Part shown: in pieces, positions 46,874 to 56,121 of the stretch
Position numbering within the stretch: the stretch's first letter is position 1
How the letters are laid out: every line of letters begins with the position of its first letter
NCBI GenBank assembly: GCA_016713435.1
Contig: JADJPD010000010.1
Coordinates: 248,001 to 312,000 of the forward strand
Source of the DNA: Gemmatimonadota bacterium
Lineage (GTDB): Bacteria > Gemmatimonadota > Gemmatimonadetes > Gemmatimonadales > GWC2-71-9
Direction of reading: 5' to 3'
DNA length: 64,000 bases
Program-made: the position numbers and the translations under genes
The notes under the pieces: generated by a model
What the model was told of the DNA's origin: nothing
Seen by the model: only the letters and a program-made list of their open reading frames with translations
Databases searched by the model: none

Positions 46874-47790
46874 CAGCGGAGCACGCGGTCGAGCAGCGCG
46901 AAGCCGAGGACCGTGGCGGACATCACCGCGTTCATGGTGAAGAATGCCGCATCGAGGCGGGAGAGGTCGCCGGCGCGGACCAGGGAGTGCTCGTAGAGGA
47001 GGATGGCGGCGGCGGCGGCGACGCCGACGAAGTACCAGGTCCCGAAGCCGACGCCGAGGCCGAAGAGCGCCAGCGCGGGGACGGTGAGCAGGTGCAGTCC
47101 TCGCGCGATCCCGAGCGTGGTGGGCACGCCGAAGCGGGCCACGAGGCTGTGCAGCCCCTGCGTGCGGTCGAACTGCTCGTCGGGGAGCGAGTAGAAGATG
47201 TCGAAGCCGGCGGTCCAGCTGGCCACGGCCACGATGATGGCCCCGAGCGCCCAGGCGGGCTCGCTCCAGCGGCCGGTGACGGCCAGCCATCCCCCCACCG
47301 GGGCGATGGCGAGCGAGATCCCGAGCCAGAGGTGCGGCCAGTTGGTGAAGCGCTTGGCGAAGGAGTAGGTCATCACCCACGCCAGGGCGATCGGGGCCAG
47401 GCGGGCGCAGAGCGGGTTGATGGCGGCGGAGGCCACGAGGAACAGGGCGCCGGCCACGGCCACCGAGACCCACGCCTGACGGAGCGTCAGGGCGCCCCGG
47501 GGGAGCTCCCGGCGCTGGTTGCGGGGATTGACGAGGTCGTAGCGCAGGTCCACGATCATGTTGAAGCCGAGGGCCGCCCAGCGGGCGGCGGCGAAGGCCA
47601 CCACGGCGAGGGCCACGGTGCGCCAGTGCAACGCGGTCGTGGCCGAGGCGGCCACCACCCCGAGCAGGGCGAAGGGCAGCGCGAAGAGGGTATGCGGGAA
47701 CTTGACGAAGTTGAGGTACGCCACCAACGTCGAGGTACCGGGCAATACCTGCCCATCCGGGTTCGGGACCGGTGGACGAGATTCCTCCAT
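46873..47790 (-). CDS. mqnP: UbiA-family prenyltransferase (probable MqnP, menaquinone pathway)
   Basis: This 305-residue polytopic enzyme has about eight helices. Motif 1 is LGFNMIVDLRYDLVNPRNQRR (N-x3-D-x3-D) and motif 2 is WTAGFDIFYSLPDEQFDR; both bind prenyl diphosphate through magnesium. The missing Asp after the first Asn, and NPRNQRRELPRG, are typical of MqnP-like proteins of the futalosine pathway rather than ubiquinone UbiA. A ubiD-like gene at 48475 is the expected decarboxylase partner. ATG 47790 is chosen; a GTG at 47811 is also possible, and neither has a clear ribosome site. Confidence 0.8.
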   Translation of the reverse strand: MEESRPPVPNPDGQVLPGTSTLVAYLNFVKFPHTLFALPFALLGVVAASATTALHWRTVALAVVAFAAARWAALGFNMIVDLRYDLVNPRNQRRELPRGALTLRQAWVSVAVAGALFLVASAAINPLCARLAPIALAWVMTYSFAKRFTNWPHLWLGISLAIAPVGGWLAVTGRWSEPAWALGAIIVAVASWTAGFDIFYSLPDEQFDRTQGLHSLVARFGVPTTLGIARGLHLLTVPALALFGLGVGFGTWYFVGVAAAAAILLYEHSLVRAGDLSRLDAAFFTMNAVMSATVLGFALLDRVLR

Positions 47791-47887
47791 GCCAACTCGG
47801 CTATTCCTCACGGTTGTTTCATGCCTCCCCCGTATCTTGCCCGCAACTGCCTATCCTGTCCACCGCATCCCCGACGGAGCCTGCCCC

Positions 47888-48418
47888 ATGTCCAAGATGT
47901 CGCGCGAGGAGATCGTCCGCGAAATCATCAGCTGCGAGAACTGGAAGTCCGAGATCTACTACGTGAACCGGGGCGGCTACGAGGTGGTGCCTGAGCCCCG
48001 CCTCTTCAAGTACCTCGAGGACGACGTGGTCCGGGTCGTCTTCCCCACGACCGTCACCGAGGTGACCGAGGGGACCGTGGTGGCGATGGTCTGCCTCTAC
48101 GACATGCGGAAGAAGTACAACGTCTACACCCACACCATCTGCGCCGGCCCGCGTGTCAACGTGATGCTCAACTCCCGCCACAGCCAGATGCCGCAGGCCA
48201 TGCCCCAGCCGGGGGCGCTGGGTGAGGCGGCGATCGCGCGCTTCATCGGCTGGAAGGACGCGGCGTGGGGCAAGTTCCTCAACGAGGAGCTCCTCTACGG
48301 GCCGGAGACGGCCTCGGCCATCTGGATCGCCAGCTTCTGGAAGGCGATGGACCGGATGTTCGGGCTCAACACCCTGGTGAACTACGACCCGGACGCGGTG
48401 ATCGCCGCCGCCGTCTGA
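47888..48418 (+). CDS. Hypothetical soluble protein
   Basis: This unrecognised 176-residue protein starts at ATG 47888, which has GGAG nine bases upstream. It opens with a charged helix (SREEIVREIISCENWKSEIYYV) and a beta-rich centre (VVRVVFPTTVTEVTEGTVVAMVCLYDMRKKYNVYTHTI). A helical C-terminus follows, with conserved-looking tryptophans (FIGWKDAAWGKFLNEELLYG, IWIASFWKAMDRMFGL). No signal peptide, membrane helix or metal-binding motif. It stands alone between divergent ubiA and convergent ubiD, with a strong hairpin at its end. Confidence 0.75.
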   Translation: MSKMSREEIVREIISCENWKSEIYYVNRGGYEVVPEPRLFKYLEDDVVRVVFPTTVTEVTEGTVVAMVCLYDMRKKYNVYTHTICAGPRVNVMLNSRHSQMPQAMPQPGALGEAAIARFIGWKDAAWGKFLNEELLYGPETASAIWIASFWKAMDRMFGLNTLVNYDPDAVIAAAV

Positions 48419-48434
48419 GCCCAGCCTGACCCCC

Positions 48435-48468
48435 CGGCGGGCGGGAGACTCCGGTCTCCCGCCCGCCG
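48435..48468. terminator. Bidirectional hairpin terminator
   Basis: A perfect 15-bp stem (CGGCGGGCGGGAGAC with its complement, loop TCCG) followed by TTCGTTT lies between the hypothetical gene (ends 48418) and the convergent ubiD (ends 48475). Confidence 0.85.
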
Positions 48469-48474
48469 TTCGTT

Positions 48475-50247
48475 TCACCCCGGGAAGTACTCCTTCCAGC
48501 GGCGGTCCACCTGCTTCACCACCTCGTCGGGCATGGTGACGGGGACGGGATAGCCTTCCTTCATGGTCGAGTCGATGGCGATGGGGCCGTGGTAGACCGG
48601 CCGGGCGCCGACGAACTCCTGCTTGCTGAAGATCATGTCGAGCACCGGATCGAACCGGTTGAAGATGCCCCAGAGCAGGCTCATCTCGCTCGCCAGGTCC
48701 ACGTCGCTGCTCACCGCCACCACGAACCGGACCGGGCCCAGGCCGGGCCAGGCGAGCAGCTTCCTCAGCACGTCCTTGGGCTGCTGCTCCACCTGCACCA
48801 CCAGCCAGCCGCCGTCGAGGAGCCGGTGGCCCAGGACGCGGCCGTCGCACTGGGCGGGGTTGGCGATCTCGGAGGGCGGCGCGTCGCTGGTGAGGGCGTC
48901 GCCGGTGGCGTCGAAGACCACCTTGGCGCCGACGTGCATGACGTAGGAGGTGTAGTCCAGGGTGTCGAGTGCGCCGATGGGGAGCAGGATCATGCGGTCG
49001 CGCGGCTCGAAGCGGTACCACATCTCGCGCAGCAGCGCCTGGAAGTTCCGCACCGGCACGTGCTCCTGCACCAGCACCGCCGCCTTGGTGAGCGAGAGCT
49101 GCCCGGTGCCGAGGAGCGCAAGGGCCGTCTTCAGCACTTCCTTGGGATGGCGTTCCTTCATGGAGACGCCGATCAGGTTGTGGAAGCTGGCGGAGTCGTA
49201 GGCGTAGAGGTCGGTGACGTTGGGATTGAGCAGCCGGATGAGCGGGGCGGTCATCTCGCCCACGGCGTTGCCGAGGTACTTGTCCTCCTGGGGCGGCTTG
49301 CCGACGACGGTGCCGGGATACAGGGCATCGCGGCGGCGGGTGACGCGCTCGACGTGGAAGACGGGGAAGTCGGCGGCCTCGGAGTAGTGGCCGTAATGAT
49401 CGCCGAAGGGACCCTCGCTCCGGCGCTCGTGCGGCGCCACGTAGCCCTCGAGGATGATCTCGGCGGTGGCGGGCACCAGGAGGTCGCCGGCGATGGTCTT
49501 CACCACCTCGGTGCGGGCGCCGCGGAAGAAGCCGGCGAAGGCGAGCTCGTCGAAGTCCTCCGGGAGCGGGAGGATGGCGGCCATCATGGTCAGCGGATCG
49601 CCGCCGAGCACCACGGCGGTGGGGAGCCTCCGGTTGAGCTTCTCCGCCTCGTAGTGGTGCGCGCGGCCGCCCTTCATGCTCTGCCAGTGCATGCCGGTGG
49701 TGCGGTCGTCGAAGACCTGCAGGCGGTAGAGGCCGAAGTTGCGGCGGCCGTTCACCGGGTCGCAGGTGAGCGTGGGCCCCCAGGTGATGAACGGCCCGCC
49801 GTCGCGCGGCCAACTGACGATGTGGGGGAACGAGGAGAGCTTCGGCGCCTCCACCACCTCCTGCACCGGCGCCCGGGTCACCACCCGGGGCCGCACGAAG
49901 CGCCCGCGCGCGATGAACTCCCGCGAGCGCCACAGCGCCGCGAGCGACGGCGGGTTCAGGCCCTTCATGACCGCGAGCAGCTCCTCGCCGATCTCCTTCG
50001 GGTCCCGGCCCAGCGCCAGGTGCACCCGGCGTTCGGCGCTGAAGGTTCCCGCCACGAGGGGAAACCGGCTCCCCTTCATGTTCTCGAAGATGAGCGCCGG
50101 CCCGTCTTCCCGGATGACGCGCTGGATGATCTCGGAGACCTCGAGGCAGGGATCCACCTCGGCCGTGATGCGGCGGACGTCGCCCCGCTGCTCGAGGGCG
50201 GCGAGGAAGTCGCGAAGGTCGCGGAAGCGGGGGAAGGAGACGGGCAC
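48475..50247 (-). CDS. ubiD: UbiD-family decarboxylase (probable MqnL)
   Basis: This protein is 590 residues from GTG 50247 (a TTG at 50301 would add 18). It carries the prenylated-FMN decarboxylase signatures: RRNFGLYRLQVFDDRTTGMHW, NRRLPTAVVLGGDP, and the catalytic region AEIILEGYVAPHERRSEGPFGDHYGHYS with the conserved Glu residues. The C-terminal domain (SDVDLASEMSLLWGIFNRFDP) is complete. UbiD enzymes decarboxylate aromatic or polycyclic carboxylates; beside an MqnP-like prenyltransferase the futalosine-pathway step (MqnL) is likely. The prFMN synthase UbiX is not in this window. Confidence 0.88.
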   Translation of the reverse strand: MPVSFPRFRDLRDFLAALEQRGDVRRITAEVDPCLEVSEIIQRVIREDGPALIFENMKGSRFPLVAGTFSAERRVHLALGRDPKEIGEELLAVMKGLNPPSLAALWRSREFIARGRFVRPRVVTRAPVQEVVEAPKLSSFPHIVSWPRDGGPFITWGPTLTCDPVNGRRNFGLYRLQVFDDRTTGMHWQSMKGGRAHHYEAEKLNRRLPTAVVLGGDPLTMMAAILPLPEDFDELAFAGFFRGARTEVVKTIAGDLLVPATAEIILEGYVAPHERRSEGPFGDHYGHYSEAADFPVFHVERVTRRRDALYPGTVVGKPPQEDKYLGNAVGEMTAPLIRLLNPNVTDLYAYDSASFHNLIGVSMKERHPKEVLKTALALLGTGQLSLTKAAVLVQEHVPVRNFQALLREMWYRFEPRDRMILLPIGALDTLDYTSYVMHVGAKVVFDATGDALTSDAPPSEIANPAQCDGRVLGHRLLDGGWLVVQVEQQPKDVLRKLLAWPGLGPVRFVVAVSSDVDLASEMSLLWGIFNRFDPVLDMIFSKQEFVGARPVYHGPIAIDSTMKEGYPVPVTMPDEVVKQVDRRWKEYFPG

Positions 50248-50348
50248 GGGCTGGTCCGGTTGAAGCGCCCCGAACGCTAATCGGACCAGCCGAATCGGCA
50301 ACGGGTCCGCCGGCGCGATGCCGCATCGTGAACGGATTTTCCAACGAA

Positions 50349-50383
50349 CTGGCGCCCCGGACTCATCGAGGCCGGGGCGCCAG
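50349..50383 (-). terminator. Hairpin terminator of the formate dehydrogenase operon
   Basis: A 12-bp perfect stem (CTGGCGCCCCGG with its complement) and an 11-base loop lie 21 bases beyond the fdsD stop. On the minus strand it is followed by TTCGTTGG, with no clear T-run. Confidence 0.65.
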
Positions 50384-50403
50384 GGGGCCGCGCGGGGTGG
50401 GGG

Positions 50404-50643
50404 TCAGCGCGGGGCCGGCCGCAGGTCGTCGGCGTGGGTGTCGATGGCCTCGCGGACCAGCGGGTGCAGCGCGGCGCAGGCCGGGTCGTCGAGGTGATCC
50501 AGCAGGGTGGCCCGCATCCGCGGCTCCCAGAAGCGCCGGAGGTGCGCGGCCACGCCGTTCACCGCCTCGGTGTGGTCCGGGAGCGCGGCGTGGAAGGCGG
50601 CAATCTGGTTGGCCATCTGGACCAGGTGCGCGAGGCTCTTCAT
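50404..50643 (-). CDS. fdsD: Formate dehydrogenase delta subunit
   Basis: This 79-residue soluble protein has the FdsD pattern: LVQMANQIAAFHAALPDHTEAVNGVAAHLRRFWEPRMR followed by a short helical tail. FdsD is a small accessory subunit of NAD-dependent formate dehydrogenases, needed for full assembly or activity in Rhodobacter and Cupriavidus relatives. Its ATG overlaps the fdsA stop (ATGA). It is the last gene of the operon. No separate fdsC gene is seen between it and fdsA; the FdhD homologue at 56396 fills that role. Confidence 0.88.
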   Translation of the reverse strand: MKSLAHLVQMANQIAAFHAALPDHTEAVNGVAAHLRRFWEPRMRATLLDHLDDPACAALHPLVREAIDTHADDLRPAPR

Positions 50644-53492
50644 GGACGGCTCTCCCAGTGCGCCTGCGCCAGCAGGCTGAGCTGTTCCTTCGTGAACTGC
50701 CGGAAGCGGGCCTGCCACTCGGAGGTGCCGAAGACCGGCGTCACCTGCACGGCGGTGACCTTGTACTCGGGGCAGTTGGTGGCCCAGTCCGAGTTCTCGG
50801 TGGTGATGACGTTGGCCCCGGACTCCGGGTGATGGAACGTGGTGTACACCACGCCCGGCTGCACCCGCTCGGTGACGCGGGCGCGGAGCGTGGTCTCGCC
50901 GGCGCGGCTCACGATGCCGACCCAGTCGCCGTCCTTGATGCCGCGGTCCTCGGCGTCGTGCGGGTGGATCTCGAGCCGGTCCTCCTCGTGCCACTCCACG
51001 TTGGCGGTGCGGCGGGTCTGGGCGCCGACGTTGTACTGCGACAGGATGCGCCCGGTGGTCAGGATGAGCGGGAAGCGGCTGTTGACCCGCTCCTCGGTGG
51101 CCACGTATTCGGTGAGCATGAAGCGGCCCTTGCCGCGCACGAACTCCTGCTGGTGCATCACCGGCGTGCCGGTGGGGTGCTCGTCGTTGCAGGGCCACTG
51201 GATGCTGCCCAGCTCGTCGATGCGGTCGTAACTCACGCCGTGGAAGGTGGGCGTGAGGCGCGCGATCTCGTCCATGATCTCGGACGGGTGCGCGTAGTGC
51301 ATCGGGTAGCCGAGGGCGTTGGACAGGTCCATGGTGACCTGCCAGTCCTCCTTGCCCGCGAGCGGCGGCATGACCTTCCGCACCCGCGAGATGCGCCGCT
51401 CCGCATTGGTGAAGGTTCCGTCCTTCTCGAGGAACGACGACCCCGGCAGGAAGACGTGGGCGAACTTCGCGGTCTCGTTCAGGAACAGGTCCTGGACCAC
51501 GATGCACTCCATGGCCTCGAGCGCCGCGGTGACGTGCTGGGTGTTGGGGTCGGACTGCGCGATGTCCTCCCCCTCGAGGTAGAGGCCCTTGAAGGAGCCC
51601 TCGAGCGCGGCGTCGAACATGTTGGGGATGCGGAGCCCCGGTTCCGGCTCCAGCTCCACGCCCCAGGCCTGGCCGAAGAGGGCGCGGGGCCCCTCGTCGA
51701 GCACGTGGCGGTAGCCCGGCAGCTCGTGCGGGAAGCTGCCCATGTCGCAGGAGCCCTGCACGTTGTTCTGGCCGCGGAGCGGGTTCACGCCGACGCCCTC
51801 GCGGCCGATGTTGCCGGTGGCCATCGCGAGGTTGGCGATCGCCATCACGCTGGTGGAGCCCTGGCTGTGCTCGGTGACGCCGAGGCCGTAGTAGATCGCC
51901 GCGTTGCCGCCGGTGGCGAAGAGCCGCGCGGCGCCGCGCAGCTCGGCCGCGGGCACGCCGGTGACGGCCTCGGTGGCCTCGGGCGAGTGCTCCGGCCGCG
52001 CCACGAACTCGCGCCACTGCGCGAAGCTCGGCCCCTCGCAGCGCTCGCGGACGAACGTCTCGGCCACGAGCCCCTCGGTGACGATGACGTGCGCCAGCGC
52101 CGTCAGCAGCGCCACGTTGGTGCCCGGGCGGAGCTTGAGGTGGTACGCGGCCTCGACGTGCGGCGTGCGCACCAGGTCGATGGTGCGCGGGTCCGCCACG
52201 ATGAGCCTCGCCCCCTCCCGGAGGCGGCGCTTCATGGCGGAGCCGAAGACGGGATGGCCGTCGGTCGGGTTGGCGCCGATGACGAACATGACGTCGGTGG
52301 CCCGGATGGAATCGAAGTCCTGCGTGCCGGCCGACTCGCCGAGCGTCTGCTTGAGGCCGTAGCCGGTGGGCGAGTGGCAGACGCGCGCGCAGGTGTCCAC
52401 GTTGTTGTTGCCGAACGCCGCCCGCACCAGCTTCTGCACCAGGTAGGTCTCCTCGTTGCTGCAGCGCGACGAGGTGATGGCGCCCACCGAGGCCCGGCCG
52501 TACTGGCCCTGCAGCCGCTTGAACTCCGCGGCGGCGTAGGCGATGGCCTCCTCCCAGGAGACCTCCTTCCACGGGTCCTGGATGGACTTCCGGATCATGG
52601 GGGTGGTGATCCGGTCCTTGTGCGTGGCGTAGCCCCAGGCGAAGCGGCCCTTCACGCAGGAGTGGCCGTGGTTGGCCTTGCCGTCCTTGTAGGGCGTCAT
52701 GCGCACCAGCTCGCTGCCGCGCAGCTCCGCCTTGAAGGCGCAACCGACACCGCAGTAGGCGCAGGTGGTCACCACCGCGCGGTCCGGCGTGCCGGCCGCG
52801 ATGACGCTGTTGTCCATGAGCGTCGCCGTGGGGCAGGCCTGCACGCAGGCGCCGCAGGAGACGCACTCCGACTCCATGAACGCCTCGAGCTGGCCCGGCG
52901 AGACCACGGACTGGAACCCGCGCCCGTCAATGGTGAGCGCGAAGGTGCCCTGGATCTCCTCGCAGGCGCGCACGCAGCGCGAGCAGACGATGCACTTGGC
53001 CGGGTCGAAGGTGAAGTAGGGGTTCGAGGTGTCCTTCTCGGCCTTGAGGTGATTGGCGCCCTCGTAGCCGTAGCGCACCTCGCGCAGGCCCACCGCGCCG
53101 GCCATGTCCTGCAGCTCGCAGTCGCCGTTGGCGGCGCAGGTGAGGCAGTCGAGCGGGTGATCGGAGATGTAGAGCTCCATCACGCCGCGGCGGAGCTCGG
53201 CCAGCTTGCCGTTCTGGGTGTGGACGGTCATCCCCTGCTCGGCCGGCGTGGTGCAGGAGGCCGGGAAGCCGCGGCGGCCGTCCACCTGCACCAGGCAGAG
53301 GCGGCAGGAGCCGAACGCCTTGAGGCTGTCGGTGGCGCAGAGCTTGGGCACCGCGATGCCCGCCTCCGCCGCGGCCCGCATCAGGCTGGTGCCCGCGGGG
53401 ACCGTGACCGGGATGCCATCGATGGTGAGGCTCACCATCGTGGTGCTCTCGCTCGCCGGGGTGCCGAAGTCGATCTCGTGGATGGCGGTCAT
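50640..53492 (-). CDS. fdsA: NAD-dependent formate dehydrogenase catalytic alpha subunit
   Basis: This 950-residue molybdoenzyme has, in order: a [2Fe-2S] domain (Cys52, 63, 66, 80); a NuoG-like His/Cys [4Fe-4S] site (HPLDCLTCAANGDCELQ, about 112-125); a two-cluster ferredoxin region (CIVCSRCVRAC and CVSCGACVQAC, 167-220); the MopB [4Fe-4S] cysteines (TTCAYCGVGC, 243-251, and Cys279); and the bis-MGD domain. The molybdenum ligand is Cys372 in CARVCHSPT, so this is a cysteine enzyme, not selenocysteine. It oxidises formate to CO2 and passes electrons to FdsBG and NAD+. The C-terminal molybdopterin-binding domain is complete. Confidence 0.95.
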   Translation of the reverse strand: MTAIHEIDFGTPASESTTMVSLTIDGIPVTVPAGTSLMRAAAEAGIAVPKLCATDSLKAFGSCRLCLVQVDGRRGFPASCTTPAEQGMTVHTQNGKLAELRRGVMELYISDHPLDCLTCAANGDCELQDMAGAVGLREVRYGYEGANHLKAEKDTSNPYFTFDPAKCIVCSRCVRACEEIQGTFALTIDGRGFQSVVSPGQLEAFMESECVSCGACVQACPTATLMDNSVIAAGTPDRAVVTTCAYCGVGCAFKAELRGSELVRMTPYKDGKANHGHSCVKGRFAWGYATHKDRITTPMIRKSIQDPWKEVSWEEAIAYAAAEFKRLQGQYGRASVGAITSSRCSNEETYLVQKLVRAAFGNNNVDTCARVCHSPTGYGLKQTLGESAGTQDFDSIRATDVMFVIGANPTDGHPVFGSAMKRRLREGARLIVADPRTIDLVRTPHVEAAYHLKLRPGTNVALLTALAHVIVTEGLVAETFVRERCEGPSFAQWREFVARPEHSPEATEAVTGVPAAELRGAARLFATGGNAAIYYGLGVTEHSQGSTSVMAIANLAMATGNIGREGVGVNPLRGQNNVQGSCDMGSFPHELPGYRHVLDEGPRALFGQAWGVELEPEPGLRIPNMFDAALEGSFKGLYLEGEDIAQSDPNTQHVTAALEAMECIVVQDLFLNETAKFAHVFLPGSSFLEKDGTFTNAERRISRVRKVMPPLAGKEDWQVTMDLSNALGYPMHYAHPSEIMDEIARLTPTFHGVSYDRIDELGSIQWPCNDEHPTGTPVMHQQEFVRGKGRFMLTEYVATEERVNSRFPLILTTGRILSQYNVGAQTRRTANVEWHEEDRLEIHPHDAEDRGIKDGDWVGIVSRAGETTLRARVTERVQPGVVYTTFHHPESGANVITTENSDWATNCPEYKVTAVQVTPVFGTSEWQARFRQFTKEQLSLLAQAHWESRP

Positions 53493-53514
53493 CAGGGCTC
53501 CGTGTGGATCCTGG

Positions 53515-55077
53515 TCAGCGGGCGGCCGCGGCCGGTTCGGCCGCGGGGAGCCCGAAGTCGTCGGGGAAGTGGTTCAGGGCGCTCAGCACCGGGTAGGGCG
53601 TCATGCCGCCCAGGGCGCAGAGCGAGCCGTACAGCATGGTGTTGCAGAGGTCGCGGGTGAGGGCCACGTTGGCCTCCCGGTCCTGCCCCGCCATCACCTT
53701 GTCCAGCACTTCCACGCCGCGGGTGGAGCCGATGCGGCACGGCGTGCACTTGCCGCAGGACTCGATGGCGCAGAACTCCATCGCCCAGCGGGCCTGCTTC
53801 GCCATGTCCACCGTGTCATCGAAGACCACGATGCCGCCGTGCCCGACCATCGCGTTGATGGCCACGAAGGCCTCGTAGTCGAGCGGCGTATCGAACTGCG
53901 ACTCGGGCAGGTACGCGCCGAGCGGGCCGCCGACCTGCACGGCGCGGATGGGGCGGCCCGTCAGGGTGCCGCCGCCGTAGTCGTACAGGAGCTCCCGCAC
54001 GGTGACACCGAACGCCTTCTCCACGAGGCCGCCGTGCCTGATGTTGCCGGCCAGCTGGATGGGCAGCGTGCCGCGGGAGCGGCCCATGCCGTAGTCGCGG
54101 TAGTAGGCCGCGCCCCGGTCCAGGATGATCGGCACCGAGGCGAGCGAGATCACGTTGTTGATCACCGTCGGCTTGCCGAAGAGGCCCTCGATCGCGGGCA
54201 GCGGCGGCTTGTAGCGCACCACGCCGCGCTTGCCCTCCAGGCTCTCGAGCAGCGCGGTCTCCTCGCCGCACACGTACGCGCCGGCGCCCACCCGCACCTC
54301 GAGGTCGAAGCGCTTGCCGCTGCCCAGGATGTCCGGCCCGAGGAAGCCGGCGCGGTACGCGCCCTGGATGGCCTCGGTGAGCGCGGCGATGGCGTGCGGG
54401 TACTCGGAGCGCGAGTAGATGTACCCCTGCGCGGCCCCGACGGCGAGCGCGGCGATGGTCATCCCCTCCACCAGCACCAGCGGATCGCCCTCCATGATCA
54501 TGCGGTCGGAGAAGGTGCCCGAGTCTCCCTCGTCGGCGTTGCAGACCACGTACTTCTGGTCCCCGGTGGCGCCGAGGACGGTCTTCCACTTGATGCCGGT
54601 GGGGAAGGCCGCGCCGCCGCGGCCGCGCAGGCCGGACTGCGTCACCTGCTCCACGATGGCCGCCGGCTCCATGCGGATGGCGTTGCGGAGGCCGCGGTAG
54701 CCGCCGTGCGCCTCGTAGTCCGCCACCGAGACCGGGTCGGTGATGCCCACGCGCGCGCAGGTGAGCCGCTCCTGCTTCTTGAGGAACGGGATCTCCTCGG
54801 TGAGCCCCAGGTTGAGGCCGTGCCGCCCGCCGGTGAGGAAGCCCGCCTCGAAGAGCGCCGGCACGTCGGCCGCGCTCACGGGGCCGTAGGCCACGCGCCC
54901 GGCGGGGGTCTCCACCTCGACCAGGGGCTCGAGCCAGTAGAGCCCCCGCGAGCCGTTCCGGACGATGGTGACGGGCAGGTTCCGCACCGCGGCCTCCGTC
55001 GCGATCGCGCGCGCCACCTTCTCCGCGCCCACCGAGAGCGCGCCCGAGTCGCGCGGGATGAAGACGCGGGTGCTCAC
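53515..55077 (-). CDS. fdsB: Formate dehydrogenase beta subunit (NuoF-like diaphorase)
   Basis: This 520-residue protein has an N-terminal thioredoxin-like segment of about 100 residues, then the NuoF fold: GLRGRGGAAFPTGIKW (FMN/NADH site), CNADEGDSGTFSDRM, YVCGEETALLESLEG, and the [4Fe-4S] site ESCGKCTPCRIG with a distal Cys in NTMLYGSLCALGG. It accepts electrons from FdsA and reduces NAD+. Fusion of the NuoE-like fold to NuoF is normal in soluble formate dehydrogenases and HoxF. GTG 55077 overlaps the fdsG stop (GTGA). Confidence 0.94.
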   Translation of the reverse strand: MSTRVFIPRDSGALSVGAEKVARAIATEAAVRNLPVTIVRNGSRGLYWLEPLVEVETPAGRVAYGPVSAADVPALFEAGFLTGGRHGLNLGLTEEIPFLKKQERLTCARVGITDPVSVADYEAHGGYRGLRNAIRMEPAAIVEQVTQSGLRGRGGAAFPTGIKWKTVLGATGDQKYVVCNADEGDSGTFSDRMIMEGDPLVLVEGMTIAALAVGAAQGYIYSRSEYPHAIAALTEAIQGAYRAGFLGPDILGSGKRFDLEVRVGAGAYVCGEETALLESLEGKRGVVRYKPPLPAIEGLFGKPTVINNVISLASVPIILDRGAAYYRDYGMGRSRGTLPIQLAGNIRHGGLVEKAFGVTVRELLYDYGGGTLTGRPIRAVQVGGPLGAYLPESQFDTPLDYEAFVAINAMVGHGGIVVFDDTVDMAKQARWAMEFCAIESCGKCTPCRIGSTRGVEVLDKVMAGQDREANVALTRDLCNTMLYGSLCALGGMTPYPVLSALNHFPDDFGLPAAEPAAAAR

Positions 55078-55562
55078 CGGGCCTCCCGGAGCTCGGCCGT
55101 GAGCCGGTCGAACGACTGGGGCGTCACCCGGCCGTGGATCTCGCCGTCGGCCATCAGCGAGGGCGACAGCATGCAGTTGCCGAGGCAGTACACCGGCTCC
55201 AGCGTGATGGCGCCGTCGGCGGTGGTGCCGTGCAGCTCCACGCCCAGCCGCGCCTTGGCGTGCGCCAGCAGCTCCTCGCAGCCGAGCGACTGGCAGGCCT
55301 CCGCCAGGCAGATCTTCACCACGTGCCGGCCCGGCGCCTGCTCGCGGAACTCGTGGTAGAACGTCACCACGCCGTGCACCTCGGCCCGCGAGAGGTTGAG
55401 CGCGTCGGCGATCACCGGCACGGCCGCCGGCGGCACGTACCCGAGCGCGTGCTGGATCTCGTGCAGGATCGGGAGCAGCGCGCCCGGCCGCGTCTTGTGC
55501 GCGGCCAGGGCCCGCTCCACGGCGGGCGCCCAGGGTTCGGCGGTGGTGGCTTCAGGCGGCAT
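55074..55562 (-). CDS. fdsG: Formate dehydrogenase gamma subunit (NuoE-like)
   Basis: This 162-residue [2Fe-2S] protein has the helical start LLPILHEIQHALGYVPPAAVPVIADALN and VTFYHEF. The four cluster cysteines are two in CLAEACQSLG and two in CLGNCMLSPS. It relays electrons with FdsB during NAD reduction. ATG 55562 is used; an in-frame GTG at 55571 would add three residues. Either start overlaps the end of mobB, so maturation factor and structural genes are translationally linked. Confidence 0.93.
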   Translation of the reverse strand: MPPEATTAEPWAPAVERALAAHKTRPGALLPILHEIQHALGYVPPAAVPVIADALNLSRAEVHGVVTFYHEFREQAPGRHVVKICLAEACQSLGCEELLAHAKARLGVELHGTTADGAITLEPVYCLGNCMLSPSLMADGEIHGRVTPQSFDRLTAELREAR

Positions 55563-56121
55563 GGATGGCACCGCCTGAGGCGGCGAGGTAGTGGAGGAGG
55601 AACGCCGACACCTCGGCCGGCGCGTTGAGGTCCAGGCGGCGGACCGGTGCGGTCACCTCGAGCGGCGCGTCGCTGGCCACCGCGATGATCGCGGGATCCT
55701 GCGGCCAGCACTTGGGCGGCTCCCCGTGCGCCGGGCGATAGACCTCGACCTTCGGATAGTGCTCCGAGGCGAAGCCCTCGGCCAGCACCAGGTCCACCCG
55801 GGTGCGGTCGAAGCGGCCCAGCAGGTCCGCGAACGGCGGCTCGGCCAGGTCCGGCGGGCACTCGCCCATGAGCACCCAGCGGTCGCGCGAGGCCACCAGC
55901 ACCTGCGCGGCCCCGGCCTCGCGGGCGCGATGGCTGTCCTTCCCCGGCTTGTCCATGTCGAAGCCATGGCGCGCATGCTTCAGCACCGCCACCTTGAGGC
56001 CGGCGGCCTTGAGGTGCGGCAGCACCCGGGTGATGATGGTGGTCTTGCCGCTCCCGCTCGAGCCGACGAATCCGATCACCGGCAGCGGCAGGCGGGGCAG
56101 GGCAACGCGCGATGCGTCCAT
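55552..56121 (-). CDS. mobB: Molybdopterin-guanine dinucleotide biosynthesis protein MobB
   Basis: This 189-residue P-loop protein has GFVGSSGSGKTTIITRVLPHL (Walker A), LKHARHGFDMDKPGKDSHRAREAGA (the family signature), and VDLVLAEGFASEHYPKVEVYR. MobB supports MobA in attaching GMP to molybdopterin, giving the bis-MGD cofactor that FdsA needs. ATG 56121 begins directly before the first strand. Its place as first gene of the fds operon is functional clustering. The final ten residues overlap fdsG. Confidence 0.93.
   Translation of the reverse strand: MDASRVALPRLPLPVIGFVGSSGSGKTTIITRVLPHLKAAGLKVAVLKHARHGFDMDKPGKDSHRAREAGAAQVLVASRDRWVLMGECPPDLAEPPFADLLGRFDRTRVDLVLAEGFASEHYPKVEVYRPAHGEPPKCWPQDPAIIAVASDAPLEVTAPVRRLDLNAPAEVSAFLLHYLAASGGAIHAA

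Noticed and set aside
50248..50301. TTG start at 50301 for ubiD
   Set aside because: The added residues show no family similarity; GTG 50247 fits the usual UbiD N-terminus better, though it is not proven.
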